Shown here piece after piece: positions 8,454 to 15,820 of a DNA stretch of 39,206 bases. Source of the stretch: Clostridium sp. UBA1056 (GTDB lineage: Bacteria; Bacillota; Clostridia; Clostridiales; Clostridiaceae); NCBI GenBank assembly GCA_002316385.1, contig DCDL01000006.1:28710-67915 (forward strand), read 5' to 3'. A model generated the notes under the pieces. It had not been told where the DNA came from. It saw only the letters and a list, made by a program, of their open reading frames with translations, and searched no databases. Positions within the stretch are counted from its first letter, which is position 1, and each line of letters opens with the position of its first letter. The position numbers were made by a program, and so were the translations under genes.

Positions 8454-8910
8454 TTATTTCACACTCCTTACTTGATATATTTTTAGTAAGATTGTAATGA
8501 CATTTTCCTAAGAGAACATATTTTTGCTTATTAGTTATAATCTTTAGACTTACAAGTTCACCTAAAGATATTTTGTTTTCAATAGGCAAATAACTGTCTG
8601 ACAATTCTGAAAATTTATCAAGCATCTTAACTCCATTGAATATATAGATCTTATTTAACCTATAATATTCTCTGCATAAGGATTTCTTGATGTAATTTAC
8701 TAATGCTCCGTCAGATAAATTAAAGCTATTTGCTAATTGAATTGAATAAATGATTTTTACGAAAAATATAGTCAAGTCAGTTTTAGAGCAGTCATATCCT
8801 AGTTTTCTTGATAAGCTATTGATAGTAGGATCAAATTTAATTAATAATGATTCCATACTATTTTTATCATAAGATTTTGCTTTCTTTACTAGAGTCACTA
8901 TTGATTCCAT
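8440..8910 (-). CDS. UviA/TcdR-like sigma factor, truncated in region 4
   Basis: The start is the second ATG (8910), nine bases after AAGGAGG; an ATG at 8919 touches the site. The 156-residue product begins like the small extracytoplasmic-type sigma factors UviA, TcdR and BotR: an acidic helix, LLIKFDPTINSLSRKL and a region 2 (DLTIFFVKIIYSI). Region 4 begins (LKIITNKQKYVLLGKCHYNL) but stops just where the helix-turn-helix should follow; the last residues are read through the uviB-like start. Family members are usually about 20 or more residues longer. So -35 recognition may be lost. Either a decayed gene or a sigma that depends on region 2 only; decay is more likely. Confidence 0.65.
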   Translation of the reverse strand: MESIVTLVKKAKSYDKNSMESLLIKFDPTINSLSRKLGYDCSKTDLTIFFVKIIYSIQLANSFNLSDGALVNYIKKSLCREYYRLNKIYIFNGVKMLDKFSELSDSYLPIENKISLGELVSLKIITNKQKYVLLGKCHYNLTKNISSKECEINDGK

Positions 8911-9152
8911 TACATACATCCTCCTTAAAGATTACTTTAAAAAATAGATATGGTAATTTCATGTAAAATGCAATTAACGTAATTAGCAAATTACAATATT
9001 TGGTTATAGTTTATGCTAGAATGAACAAGAATACAACTAATAAAGCATGAAAGGGAAGAAATATAGCGGGAAATTCACTAAGAATATCTTATATAATATT
9101 ATATTATTTTAATGCATAATAAATGCATATTTATAAGATTATAGGTGTTAAT

Positions 9153-9332
9153 ATTGGAAAGTTTAAAACAATACTTACTGAAGGGAAATGTAACTGAATT
9201 ATTCATATTTTAGGCATTTATATAGCATTATTTTTTACTAAATCAAAGAGACTTACAGTATAACTAGATATTGTATGTTTATTTAATTTTGGAATGATGT
9301 TTGCCTTAGCTATTATTGGAATTATAGCATGA
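9153..9332 (+). pseudogene. Frameshifted small membrane protein
   Basis: A TTG start with AGGTG upstream gives ESLKQYLLKGNVTELFIF and a stop; in the next frame the sequence goes on as GIYIALFFTKSKRLTV, a TAA, then LDIVCLFNFGMMFALAIIGI. Together they read as a ~60-residue protein with two membrane helices broken by one frameshift and one nonsense codon. Its stop overlaps the next start (ATGA), as in phage-style operons. Family not recognised. The region 8911-9152 upstream holds nothing else. Confidence 0.4.
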
Positions 9333-9622
9333 ATATTGATTGGATTTGTCAGGTTTGTAAAGTTATTAAGAGATGTAATGCTATGCTTGATGCTGTTAGA
9401 TAGGTATGCTATGATGCTATCAGAAGGTATTGTGATATGTTTGATGAACCTAGAGATGAGTATGATAGTGATATCTTATGTACTAATAAACAATATAGAA
9501 GAATTAGGATTAAGAATAGAGTTACATTTCCACTATGGATATTATCCTATGTTGTAGAGAAGATCTATAGGATATTCAAGCTAGTACCTACATTTGAAGA
9601 TGTTTATAATAATATAACATAA
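9329..9622 (+). pseudogene. 97-codon gene interrupted by one TAG
   Basis: The frame from the ATG at 9329 (MNIDWICQVCKVIKRCNAML) meets a TAG at 9401-9403 and then continues, VCYDAIRRYCDMFDEPRDEY and on to FKLVPTFEDVYNNIT. The reading frame is otherwise clean, so a single substitution (CAG to TAG is the simplest) broke it. Cys-rich N-terminus, basic centre, one hydrophobic patch (FPLWILSYVVE). I do not recognise the family; the ATGA overlap with the preceding membrane remnant suggests an operon of phage or plasmid origin. Confidence 0.45.
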
Positions 9623-9665
9623 TTTGGATTTACACCTACATTATGTTATCATTGAGGAGAAAAAC

Positions 9666-9998
9666 ATGAAAAAAAGAATCATAAAAGTTTTATTATTAAT
9701 CTCAATTTTAGTAATCCTAATCATTGTTAATGAATTTAGAAAAACATGTTTTATAAATGACAATTTTTCTAAACCAATAGAAAACTCGATTAAATTAGAT
9801 TTGGAGAATATATACGATCAGAAAGTCATTATAAATTCAATAGATGGTTCTGTAGAAGATAATAGTAGGATTGTTTATTTTCAGTTATCGGATACTGGTG
9901 AAAATAAAATTGTTCTTTATTTGAAGAGTTTTTTACCCAAAAGGCTTAAGTATATTGATGAAATACAAAATATAGAAAAGTATAAAGAATATTTTTAG
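9666..9998 (+). CDS. Small membrane-anchored hypothetical protein
   Basis: The ATG at 9666 follows GAGGAGAAAAAC; the frame is open further upstream but without a better site. The 110-residue product has KKRIIK followed by a single hydrophobic helix (VLLLISILVILIIV, residues 7-20) and a soluble tail of about 85 residues (IYDQKVIINSIDGSV, then VYFQLSDTGENKIVLYL). This is a signal-anchor topology with an extracytoplasmic domain, probably a small beta-rich fold. No Cys lipobox. A strong terminator follows directly. I do not recognise a family. Confidence 0.65.
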   Translation: MKKRIIKVLLLISILVILIIVNEFRKTCFINDNFSKPIENSIKLDLENIYDQKVIINSIDGSVEDNSRIVYFQLSDTGENKIVLYLKSFLPKRLKYIDEIQNIEKYKEYF

Positions 9999-9999
9999 A

Positions 10000-10038
10000 A
10001 AAGCTATGTGAAGATTTACTTTTTCACATAGCTTTTTT
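10000..10038 (+). terminator. Intrinsic terminator
   Basis: AAAGCTATGTGAA pairs with TTCACATAGCTTT and is followed by a T-run; it sits right after the stop of the membrane-anchored gene at 9998. Confidence 0.85.
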
Positions 10039-10058
10039 GAAAGTATTTAATTCTAAAC

Positions 10059-10280
10059 TTGCTAAATGACGAGGATTGGAAATATCGTATACCAAATGAA
10101 GGTAAATGGGAATTTAATAATGGGATTCCATTCTTTTATGAAGGATATAGCAGAGATACTTTGACAATGGCTCTTATTACTAATATGGGTTTAAAAGGCT
10201 TAATAGAAACACTTCCACAAGAAAGTATCGATGAATTAAAAAAAACTTATCTAATACTAAAATGGAGCCTATATGAATAG
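10059..10280 (+). pseudogene. Isolated C-terminal gene fragment
   Basis: A 73-codon frame that can begin only at a TTG with no ribosome site. It reads DEDWKYRIPNEGKWEFNNGI, then RDTLTMALITNMGLKGLIET and ends KKTYLILKWSLYE. The composition is that of a real protein's last third (helical, soluble), but the 5' part is replaced by the terminator of the neighbouring gene. I do not recognise the family. Probably a recombination leftover. Confidence 0.4.
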
Positions 10281-10654
10281 TCTTTTTAAAGTGTATATTC
10301 TATAGGGTCCATTTTATTTTATATGATTTTATCTTTTTTCTTCATTTCATTTTTATAAGCTATGAAAAGTAAAGCAATTAAAAATATTACATCATCAGGA
10401 ACTATTAAAATAATATTTTCATTAGCTAATAGTCTAACAATAGAAAAGCAATGTAAAAGTATTGATTTTCTAAAAAAACTGTATCAATATAAAAGCATTA
10501 GAAATATATTAGATTAACATTAAAATGGACTCGAGATTTAAAATTTATATTAGAAATACATTGGAAAACTATTGAAAAAATATTGGTAAAAGTGTACACT
10601 TATAGTAAGTCAATAGGAAACTATTACAAAATCAATAGGTGTGAGGTGGAGAAC
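10281..10654. other. Region upstream of the actin gene with possible partition-site repeats
   Basis: A 51-codon ORF (10362-10517, MKSKAIKNITSSGTIKIIFS...) lacks a ribosome site and is doubtful. Nearer the actin gene, GGAAAACTATTG-A6-TATTGG (10563-10586) and GGAAACTATTACAAAATCAATAGG (10616-10639) form an imperfect direct repeat on either side of a perfect 10-bp palindrome, AGTGTACACT (10591-10600). In type II partition loci the RHH protein binds direct repeats just upstream of parM, so this is a candidate centromere and operator. That role is inference. Confidence 0.35.
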
Positions 10655-11569
10655 ATGAAAGATGATATACAAATAATAGGTATGGACTTAGGTAGGGGCT
10701 ATGTAAAATCTTATTCTGAGTTTAATAATATGAAAAAACAATGTTTATTTAAAAGTGTTATAGGATTAGGAAGACCATTAGATTTTAGTAACTATGAAAA
10801 TCCGATATATATTGAAGTAGACAATGAAGAGTACTTTGCAGGTATGCTAGCTGAGAAAGAAGGTTATACTCCTACGAGAAATAGTAGAGATAGTAAAACA
10901 ACTACAACAGTAGAAAAATTAATGTATGCATCATTAAATGAAGTAGCAGTATCAGAGCAAGTTAAAATTATGTTAGGTGTACCTTATAAGTTATTTAGGA
11001 AAAGTACATTAGAAGAAGTTATTTCAAAATATAAAAATAAAGAAGTAAAAATAAAAGATAATATAAAAGGTGGATATAAAAACATAACAATAGTTGATAT
11101 ATCTATTTTTAGAGAAGGGGATGCAGCTCTATTATGGGAAGTTAGAAATAACCCTAATAATAATCCTATAGGTATGGTTAGTGTAGGATTTAGAACAACT
11201 GAATTAAGCTATTTTGATAAAGGTCTAAAATTTAATGATAAAAGATCTAAAACAATAGAACAAGGAAATAGAAGTGCATTAGAATATGTGCAAAATGTAC
11301 TTGAAAATGAGAATACAATAAAAGATTTAAACGAAATAGATAGTTCTACAGATTATGAAGATCTAAAGAAAAATGCATATAAAGTGTTATCTGAAAGAGT
11401 TGCACAAGATGTAGAGGATAATTGGATAAACCTTGATGAAATGGACGTATATATAGCAGGTGGTACGGCTTTAAATATGAATTTTGATGAAGACTTTAAA
11501 ATAGTAGAAGAACCACAGATGGCAACAGCAAAAGGCTTATACTTAGTGGGAACTAAAAAATTTAAATAG
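10655..11569 (+). CDS. ParM/StbA-like bacterial actin (plasmid segregation type)
   Basis: The ATG at 10655 after GAGGTGGAGAAC is chosen over an upstream GTG-type start because it begins at the actin fold: IIGMDLGRGYVKSY is the phosphate-1 loop. The adenosine loop is VYIAGGTALNM near the C-terminus. The phosphate-2 position reads MVSVGFRTTELSY, in which Ser stands where actin-fold ATPases normally have Asp (DxGxxT). About 304 residues, usual for ParM relatives. An RHH gene follows after 11 bp and a terminator after that, giving a ParM-ParR-like pair that would push plasmid copies apart by filament growth. In a chromosome-like setting it suggests an integrated or decayed plasmid. Family is secure; activity is uncertain because of the Ser. 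Confidence 0.82.
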   Translation: MKDDIQIIGMDLGRGYVKSYSEFNNMKKQCLFKSVIGLGRPLDFSNYENPIYIEVDNEEYFAGMLAEKEGYTPTRNSRDSKTTTTVEKLMYASLNEVAVSEQVKIMLGVPYKLFRKSTLEEVISKYKNKEVKIKDNIKGGYKNITIVDISIFREGDAALLWEVRNNPNNNPIGMVSVGFRTTELSYFDKGLKFNDKRSKTIEQGNRSALEYVQNVLENENTIKDLNEIDSSTDYEDLKKNAYKVLSERVAQDVEDNWINLDEMDVYIAGGTALNMNFDEDFKIVEEPQMATAKGLYLVGTKKFK

Positions 11570-11580
11570 TAGGTGACACT

Positions 11581-11835
11581 ATGAAAAGAACAGTTAGTTT
11601 TAGCCTAGAAGAAGATATAATAGAGGCTATAGAAGATTATCAAAAACAAAACAAGTTAAGTAGTAAATCCGCTGCATTAGAAAGAATAATACTTTCTATG
11701 AAAAATAAAAATGAAAATCTAGAAGATATAATAAAAAGCTTATTAAGTAGTAATATTAAAGAAGATAAAGAAGCAATGATAGATCACAATTTAGAAATTG
11801 GAATAGATAGTTGTTATAGTGAGATGCCAGACTAA
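11581..11835 (+). CDS. Ribbon-helix-helix protein, probable ParR-like partner
   Basis: 84 residues with AGGTG before the ATG. The first 45 residues (KRTVSFSLEEDIIEAIEDYQ, then KLSSKSAALERIIL) are a ribbon-helix-helix: one beta strand that pairs in the dimer, then two helices. The tail (KEDKEAMIDHNLEIGIDSCY) is acidic and could contact the actin filament as the ParR C-terminus does. It follows the actin gene closely and shares its terminator. It probably binds the repeats upstream of that gene, both to repress and to form the partition complex; this is inferred from gene order. Confidence 0.75.
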   Translation: MKRTVSFSLEEDIIEAIEDYQKQNKLSSKSAALERIILSMKNKNENLEDIIKSLLSSNIKEDKEAMIDHNLEIGIDSCYSEMPD

Positions 11836-11903
11836 AATATAAGGATAGCTGGTGAAAAGTAATGTTATTCGTGAGAAAAAATGAACTAAAATATAACTAA
11901 TGT

Positions 11904-11937
11904 AAAAAGCTGAAATCCATTAAGGTTTCAGCTTTTT
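11904..11937 (+). terminator. Intrinsic terminator of the actin-RHH operon
   Basis: AAAAAGCTGAAA pairs with TTTCAGCTTTTT, followed by T/A-rich sequence, 69 bases after the RHH stop. The following 115 bases (11938-12054) show nothing further. Confidence 0.85.
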
Positions 11938-12054
11938 TATCCAGGATTTTCATAGAATAGATTTATCTATTTGCGAAAGTTCCTTTTTTACATTTAAATG
12001 TCATATTGTACAATACCTCTAATACATTTATTTTTACATAAAATAATAAATATG

Positions 12055-12128
12055 TTGACATTTATTTATAAATCATTTATTATGAAGTTAACTTCACATG
12101 AAACAAACTTCACATGAAGTTAACTTCA
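12055..12128 (+). promoter_or_regulatory. Sigma-A promoter with double palindromic operator
   Basis: TTGACA (12055-12060) and TATTAT (12078-12083) are 17 bp apart, a near-consensus promoter. The -10 box touches the first of two identical perfect 14-bp palindromes, TGAAGTTAACTTCA, at 12083-12096 and 12115-12128, whose centres are 32 bp apart (three helix turns). Between them lie further TTCA/TGAA half-sites, so the 12-mer ACTTCACATGAA occurs twice. This is a strong repressor site; the XRE protein of the same operon is the likely ligand. Confidence 0.8.
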
Positions 12129-12149
12129 TAATAGCTAGGAGTGATTTAT

Positions 12150-12551
12150 TTGGAAAATAAGTTTATACAACGTATTCTAGTCTCACTAATGCTTATTCTA
12201 ATGGGTAGTATTGAAATAATATTCAATCCATCAGTAAGATTCAATTTTGGATATTTAAATATATTCATAGGTGGAATAATTTTGATAATTTCTATGGTTT
12301 CTTATATTAAATATAGAAATAATAAAGAGGAAATAGACAAGGAACTATCAAAAGACTATGATGAAAGAGATGATTTAATAGATGGGAAGATTGCTAAATT
12401 CACTTTAAGGATTTTAATATCTGTGATTTTAATTATCATGTTCCTTTCTAATTGGATTATGATTCAAACAAATGCTGCCTTATTTGCTATCTTGATATCT
12501 TTTATAATTACTGAATTTTTATCTAGAAAATATTATAACCATGCCATCTAA
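12150..12551 (+). CDS. DUF2178-type four-helix membrane protein
   Basis: A TTG start at 12150 is chosen because the AGGAGTGATTTA before it is repeated exactly before the ATG of the next gene. The product (about 133 residues) has four membrane helices in two pairs around a cytoplasmic loop bearing KDYDERDDLIDGKIAK, the mark of DUF2178 proteins, which are usually encoded beside a 65-70-residue XRE regulator, as here. The function of the family is unknown; it may modulate the regulator or sense membrane state. First gene of a three-gene operon. Confidence 0.8.
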   Translation: MENKFIQRILVSLMLILMGSIEIIFNPSVRFNFGYLNIFIGGIILIISMVSYIKYRNNKEEIDKELSKDYDERDDLIDGKIAKFTLRILISVILIIMFLSNWIMIQTNAALFAILISFIITEFLSRKYYNHAI

Positions 12552-12565
12552 TTAGGAGTGATTTA

Positions 12566-12769
12566 ATGAAAAATCGAGTTAAAGAGTTGCGATTAGAGAG
12601 TGGATTAACACAACAAGAGTTAGCTGATAGAGTATGTGTGTCTTCAAGAACAATTATCTCTTTAGAGAAACAAAAGTATAACCCATCTGTTTTACTTGCA
12701 TATAAAATAGCTTCAGTTTTTGATTTATCAATTGAAGAAACTTTTATATTCGAAGATGGTGACAAATAA
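12566..12769 (+). CDS. Small XRE-family repressor
   Basis: 67 residues consisting of little more than a helix-turn-helix: RVKELRLESGLTQQELADRV, then SSRTIISLEKQKYNPSVLLA and a closing helix FDLSIEETFIFED. This is the YozG/short-XRE type that pairs with DUF2178 or similar membrane proteins. It is second in the operon and most likely binds the duplicated TGAAGTTAACTTCA operator to control itself. Start ATG after AGGAGTGATTTA. Confidence 0.9.
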   Translation: MKNRVKELRLESGLTQQELADRVCVSSRTIISLEKQKYNPSVLLAYKIASVFDLSIEETFIFEDGDK

Positions 12770-12792
12770 AGATAAGGAATGGAGAAGTGAAA

Positions 12793-13002
12793 ATGATTAG
12801 AGTATTATTTATAATTTTTGGAGTGGTTTTAGTATTATGGGGAATATATAGAATGAAAACTGATGATGCACTATTTGGAAAAGACCAAAAAAGTAAAAAT
12901 ATCTTTAACCTAATATTAATGGGCCAAGCATCTGGAATAGGGCAATTTTTAAGTGGAGTTGCATGTATAGTTATAGGAATCTTATCTTTTATAATTAAAT
13001 AA
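12793..13002 (+). CDS. Small two-helix membrane protein
   Basis: 69 residues from the ATG at 12793 (GGAATGGAG upstream; an in-frame GTG at 12787 is too close to it). Two membrane helices, IRVLFIIFGVVLVLWGIY and GIGQFLSGVACIVIGILSFI, are joined by a charged loop (KTDDALFGKDQKSK). Third gene of the DUF2178/XRE operon, 23 bases after the regulator. No family recognised, though such immunity-like small membrane proteins often accompany these regulators. Confidence 0.7.
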   Translation: MIRVLFIIFGVVLVLWGIYRMKTDDALFGKDQKSKNIFNLILMGQASGIGQFLSGVACIVIGILSFIIK

Positions 13003-13010
13003 GTAAAGAA

Positions 13011-13042
13011 AGGAGACTTTAAATTTTAAAGTTCTCTTTTTT
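13011..13042 (+). terminator. Intrinsic terminator of the DUF2178/XRE operon
   Basis: GGAGACTTTAAA pairs with TTTAAAGTTCTC and is followed by TTTTTTATTT. Confidence 0.8.
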
Positions 13043-13071
13043 ATTTGGCATTTCAAATAAATATAGTTTGA

Positions 13072-13111
13072 AAACATCTTCTATGGCATAATTTAGCCAT
13101 AGGAGGTGTTT
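13072..13111. terminator. Hairpin of unclear role
   Basis: AAACATCTTCTATGGC can pair with GCCATAGGAGGTGTTT around an 8-base A/T loop. The right arm contains the AGGAGG that precedes the small ORF at 13122, so the hairpin could mask its ribosome site. Confidence 0.4.
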
Positions 13112-13121
13112 TCGCTTATAT

Positions 13122-13373
13122 ATGAAGGATGGGGTTCAGAAGTATAACAAACTGCTCACAATCCGAATTTGGAATTTATAGATGGGAAGATTAATACACA
13201 ATCTTAAAATGGGAGATAATATTAGTATAAAAGTTAATGGAGTCCCAATGTTAGGTAAAGTTACTCATTGTGATAATGGACTTTACTATATAGTGTATGG
13301 ACCTGACCTACGGATAGTAATTTTACATAAAGTCCTATTAACCAATATTAAACGTATTAAACCTCATATTTAG
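13122..13373 (+). CDS. Coupled leader peptide and 63-residue hypothetical protein
   Basis: A 19-codon ORF (13122-13181, MKDGVQKYNKLLTIRIWNL) ends in TAG immediately followed by the ATG of a second ORF (13182-13373, MGRLIHNLKMGDNISIKVNG...). The second reads as a small basic beta-rich protein (PMLGKVTHCDNGLYYIVYGP, then LHKVLLTNIKRIKPHI), somewhat like an SH3-type or KOW-type barrel, and has no ribosome site of its own, so it depends on the first ORF for translation or the two are pieces of one broken gene. No family recognised. Confidence 0.4.
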
Positions 13374-13521
13374 TAAATAGGTTGGATTTGAAATTGATTA
13401 TTATTAAATTATTATCTAAAAACAAATGTATTTTAAATGTAATGGAGAACTTAATTTTATATACAAATATTAAATATAATAATATTAAATGTTACTATCT
13501 TCAATAAATGGAGGTGGTGTT

Positions 13522-14063
13522 ATGGGAATTAAGTTTAAATCTATAAATAATATTAAGGAAAAAGACCTTAAAGAGACTTACACATGCGTATTCAAAAATG
13601 ATATTTCACGGTCAAGAAGTTTATCGTTAATATTTGCAGTAGTTGTCATTGTACTCTTTTGTAGTAAATATTATAACTTTAAAAGCGTATTATGTAGCCA
13701 TTTGGATATATAGAGGTTTTAATAGGCTTAATTATAATTTTCGATGGTATATATGCGTGGAAAATGCCTCATATTATATCAACAATTAGAATAAAGAAAG
13801 ATAAAAAATATATTGGAACAGACCAAAGTGTATTTTTTTACGAAGATAATATAAAAAAAGATATAGTTGATAGTAGTTATGAATTTGATTATTCTCAAAT
13901 CAAAGAGGTATATGAAACAGATACAAAATTTATCTTTATATTAAAAAGTCTCAAATATACATTTATAACTAAAGATTCTTTTGTTATAGGGGATTCTAAT
14001 AGTTTTAGAGAATTTTTAAAAAATAAAATAGATAATAAAGCTACAAAATATATTATTAAATAA
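13522..14063 (+). pseudogene. YcxB-like gene split by a frameshift
   Basis: The ATG at 13522 follows GGAGGTGGTGTT. The first part (GIKFKSINNIKEKDLKETY, then a membrane helix LSLIFAVVVIVLFCSKYY) ends in a TAG at 13711-13713. In another frame the gene goes on with FGYIEVLIGLIIIFDGIYAW (second helix) and a soluble tail ending about residue 180. The layout, two N-terminal helices and a C-terminal beta domain with FDYSQIKEVYETDTKFIFIL, is that of YcxB-like proteins, and matches the intact minus-strand copy at 15008-15541. A frameshift around 13690-13710 broke it. A strong terminator follows. Confidence 0.65.
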
Positions 14064-14064
14064 T

Positions 14065-14119
14065 AAAATTTCATAGTGAAGAATTAACAAAGTGCGTTAG
14101 TTCTTCACTATGAAATTTT
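14065..14119. terminator. Long-stem terminator
   Basis: A 19-bp perfect stem, AAAATTTCATAGTGAAGAA against its exact complement, around a 17-base loop, right after the YcxB-like stop. It has T-rich flanks on both sides. Confidence 0.85.
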
Positions 14120-14241
14120 ATTTTGATATATAGGGTGAATACATTTAAAATATCTAGTTTTATCTAAGATTCAGGCTCCTTTTAATGTATAAATTTAATT
14201 AGAACTTATATATGTAACTTATATGTTGAAATAAATTAAAT

Positions 14242-14453
14242 TCGCATGGAATAGTTGCTTCAGTAGAGCTTGGTTATAATCAAAAAAATGAATATGAAAC
14301 TGTAAAGGCTGCTGTAAATAAGACAAGCTACTATACATTATTAGCATCTAAAGAAAAACAGTAGAAGGAAAAATTAGAAGAATGTAAACAAAAGGTTATA
14401 GTTATAATGGTTCAGTTCAATATCCAGGATTAGCTAAGATGCATATTGGCTAA
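14242..14453 (+). pseudogene. Unrecognised decayed coding remnant
   Basis: Frame-consistent coding sequence without a start: SHGIVASVELGYNQKNEYET, then VNKTSYYTLLASKEKQ and a TAG at 14362. In another frame the sequence continues as TKGYSYNGSVQYPGLAKMHI and ends. So it is the C-terminal half of a gene with at least one frameshift and one nonsense codon. Family not identified; phage or cell-wall origin possible. The rest of 14120-14241 shows nothing. Confidence 0.4.
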
Positions 14454-14472
14454 CATTCTTATAATTAAATAA

Positions 14473-14495
14473 AAAATCCTATTTTATAGGATTTT
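14473..14495. terminator. Terminator overlapping the 3' end of the gene at 14484
   Basis: AAAATCCTA and TAGGATTTT form a hairpin; on the minus strand it is followed by T-rich sequence and its first arm contains the last codons and stop of the membrane gene. Confidence 0.7.
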
Positions 14496-14918
14496 TTTTA
14501 TTATAATATAAAGTATATAAAAAAATAATGGTATTATAATAAAAGAAAATTCAATTATCCCTAACCTAAATAAAATATCAAAAATATAAACATAGGGAAT
14601 AAGAATTATATTTAAAATTATTAATATTATTTCTGGAAAAATTAAAGTAGGAGTTGATTGAATATAAGATGAAATAAAATAATCAATATCTATAATTAAA
14701 GGTATAAATAACAAAACAATGATAAATAAAAACTTTGATATTAAGCTTTTATTTATATTCATATATCTTATTAAAAGTATAAATAATATTATATTAAATA
14801 ATATTATAGATATTAAACCTATAATATTTATTGAGTTATGTGAAAACACTATTGAAACCATAATCGTCATTATTAATGTAAATGAATATATTAATAATAA
14901 CTTTATTTTTTCCTTCAC
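14484..14918 (-). CDS. Very hydrophobic polytopic membrane protein
   Basis: 144 residues, GTG start after GGAGAGGATATT. About five membrane helices with very short loops (LLLIYSFTLIMTIMVSIVF; IIGLISIILFNIILFILLI; ILIILNIILIPYVYIFDIL; FSFIIIPLFFYILYIII). Ile, Leu and Phe dominate. No catalytic motif or family recognised. It is monocistronic with its own terminator at the stop codon. The extreme A+T content gives extra Ile, Phe, Tyr and Asn codons, so the hydrophobicity should be viewed with some caution, but start, site and terminator all fit a real gene. Confidence 0.65.
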   Translation of the reverse strand: MKEKIKLLLIYSFTLIMTIMVSIVFSHNSINIIGLISIILFNIILFILLIRYMNINKSLISKFLFIIVLLFIPLIIDIDYFISSYIQSTPTLIFPEIILIILNIILIPYVYIFDILFRLGIIEFSFIIIPLFFYILYIIIKKIL

Positions 14919-14983
14919 AATATCCTCTCCTTAAAATAGCTATAAATAAACTATACATAAGTAATATGTAAAAACTCAAAGTG

Positions 14984-15020
14984 ATTATTTCATAAACAAT
15001 GAAATTGTTACTTTTTTATT
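14984..15020 (-). repeat. 37-bp perfect direct repeat, copy 1
   Basis: Identical to 15784-15820, exactly 800 bp away. It overlaps the stop codon of the YcxB-like gene. It contains a hairpin ATTTCAT-AAACA-ATGAAAT and an overlapping alternative, AACAAT-GAA-ATTGTT, followed (minus strand, upstream side) by a run of A, so one form may work as a terminator. Confidence 0.85.
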
Positions 15021-15541
15021 CTACTTAAAAAATCAAGTTTTTCATCATTATCTTTAAATGCTTCATAGGGTATTATCAACAAAGCTTTGTATTTCTTATT
15101 TAAAATATATATCTTAGCATTGTTTTCAACTACTTTATAAATAGATTCAAAGTTTATTTCTGTCTCAGAATTATCTACTGTAACTACAAATTTATTTGGT
15201 TTTAAAGATACTTCCTTTTCCTTTACTAAATTTGGATTTTTTTTAGTGCCTAGTTTATAGGTTTTTTTTAATCGACTTAAATAAAATTTAGGTTCTAATT
15301 TAACTATTTTATAGAGCAAAATATCAATCAGCAATGTAAACATACAAAAAATAACAACTATTTTAGTATGCAAGTAATACAATTTTGTGACCTTTATAAT
15401 AGCTAATAGAGAATATAGATAAAATGCATATAAATATATTTTTCTAAATTTGAAATAAAAAATTCTATTCTTTTTAATTGTATCTAAGAAATAATGCAAT
15501 TCTACAAAATCCTCTAAACCATTAGTATATTTTAAAATCAT
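15008..15541 (-). CDS. YcxB-like membrane protein
   Basis: 177 residues, ATG after GAGGTACTTTA. N-terminal soluble segment (LEDFVELHYFLDTIKKNR), two membrane helices (YLYAFYLYSLLAIIKV, near 38-53; IVVIFCMFTLLIDILLYKIV, near 62-81), then a basic linker and a C-terminal domain with TVDNSETEINFESIYKVVEN and YILNKKYKALLIIPYEAF, matching the YcxB-like C-terminal domain (a PH-like fold). Function of the family unknown. A frameshifted relative lies at 13522-14063. The gene and its upstream DNA are bracketed by a 37-bp perfect direct repeat, so it may be a duplicated or inserted unit. Confidence 0.78.
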   Translation of the reverse strand: MILKYTNGLEDFVELHYFLDTIKKNRIFYFKFRKIYLYAFYLYSLLAIIKVTKLYYLHTKIVVIFCMFTLLIDILLYKIVKLEPKFYLSRLKKTYKLGTKKNPNLVKEKEVSLKPNKFVVTVDNSETEINFESIYKVVENNAKIYILNKKYKALLIIPYEAFKDNDEKLDFLSRIKK

Positions 15542-15783
15542 TAAAGTACCTCATCTTCCAATTAATTTATAATACCATTTAAAATGTTATTTTTCATTAT
15601 TAAAATATAACTGTAAATAATAGTTATCATAAACATAATTTTACCATAAATAGACTTTTTCAAGAAGGTATTAAATGTATCTAATATAATTTTAATGATA
15701 AGAATACTTATTTGATTAAATTTTTTATGAAAATTCAAAGCTGCTTTTATAGAGTTAAGTCATTGGCAAGGATTATTTTTAAA

Positions 15784-15820
15784 ATTATTTCATAAACAAT
15801 GAAATTGTTACTTTTTTATT
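15784..15820 (-). repeat. 37-bp perfect direct repeat, copy 2
   Basis: Identical to 14984-15020. It ends one base before the stop codon of the sigma-factor gene. The DNA between the YcxB-like start and this repeat (15542-15783) is very A+T-rich and holds only that gene's promoter region. Confidence 0.85.
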
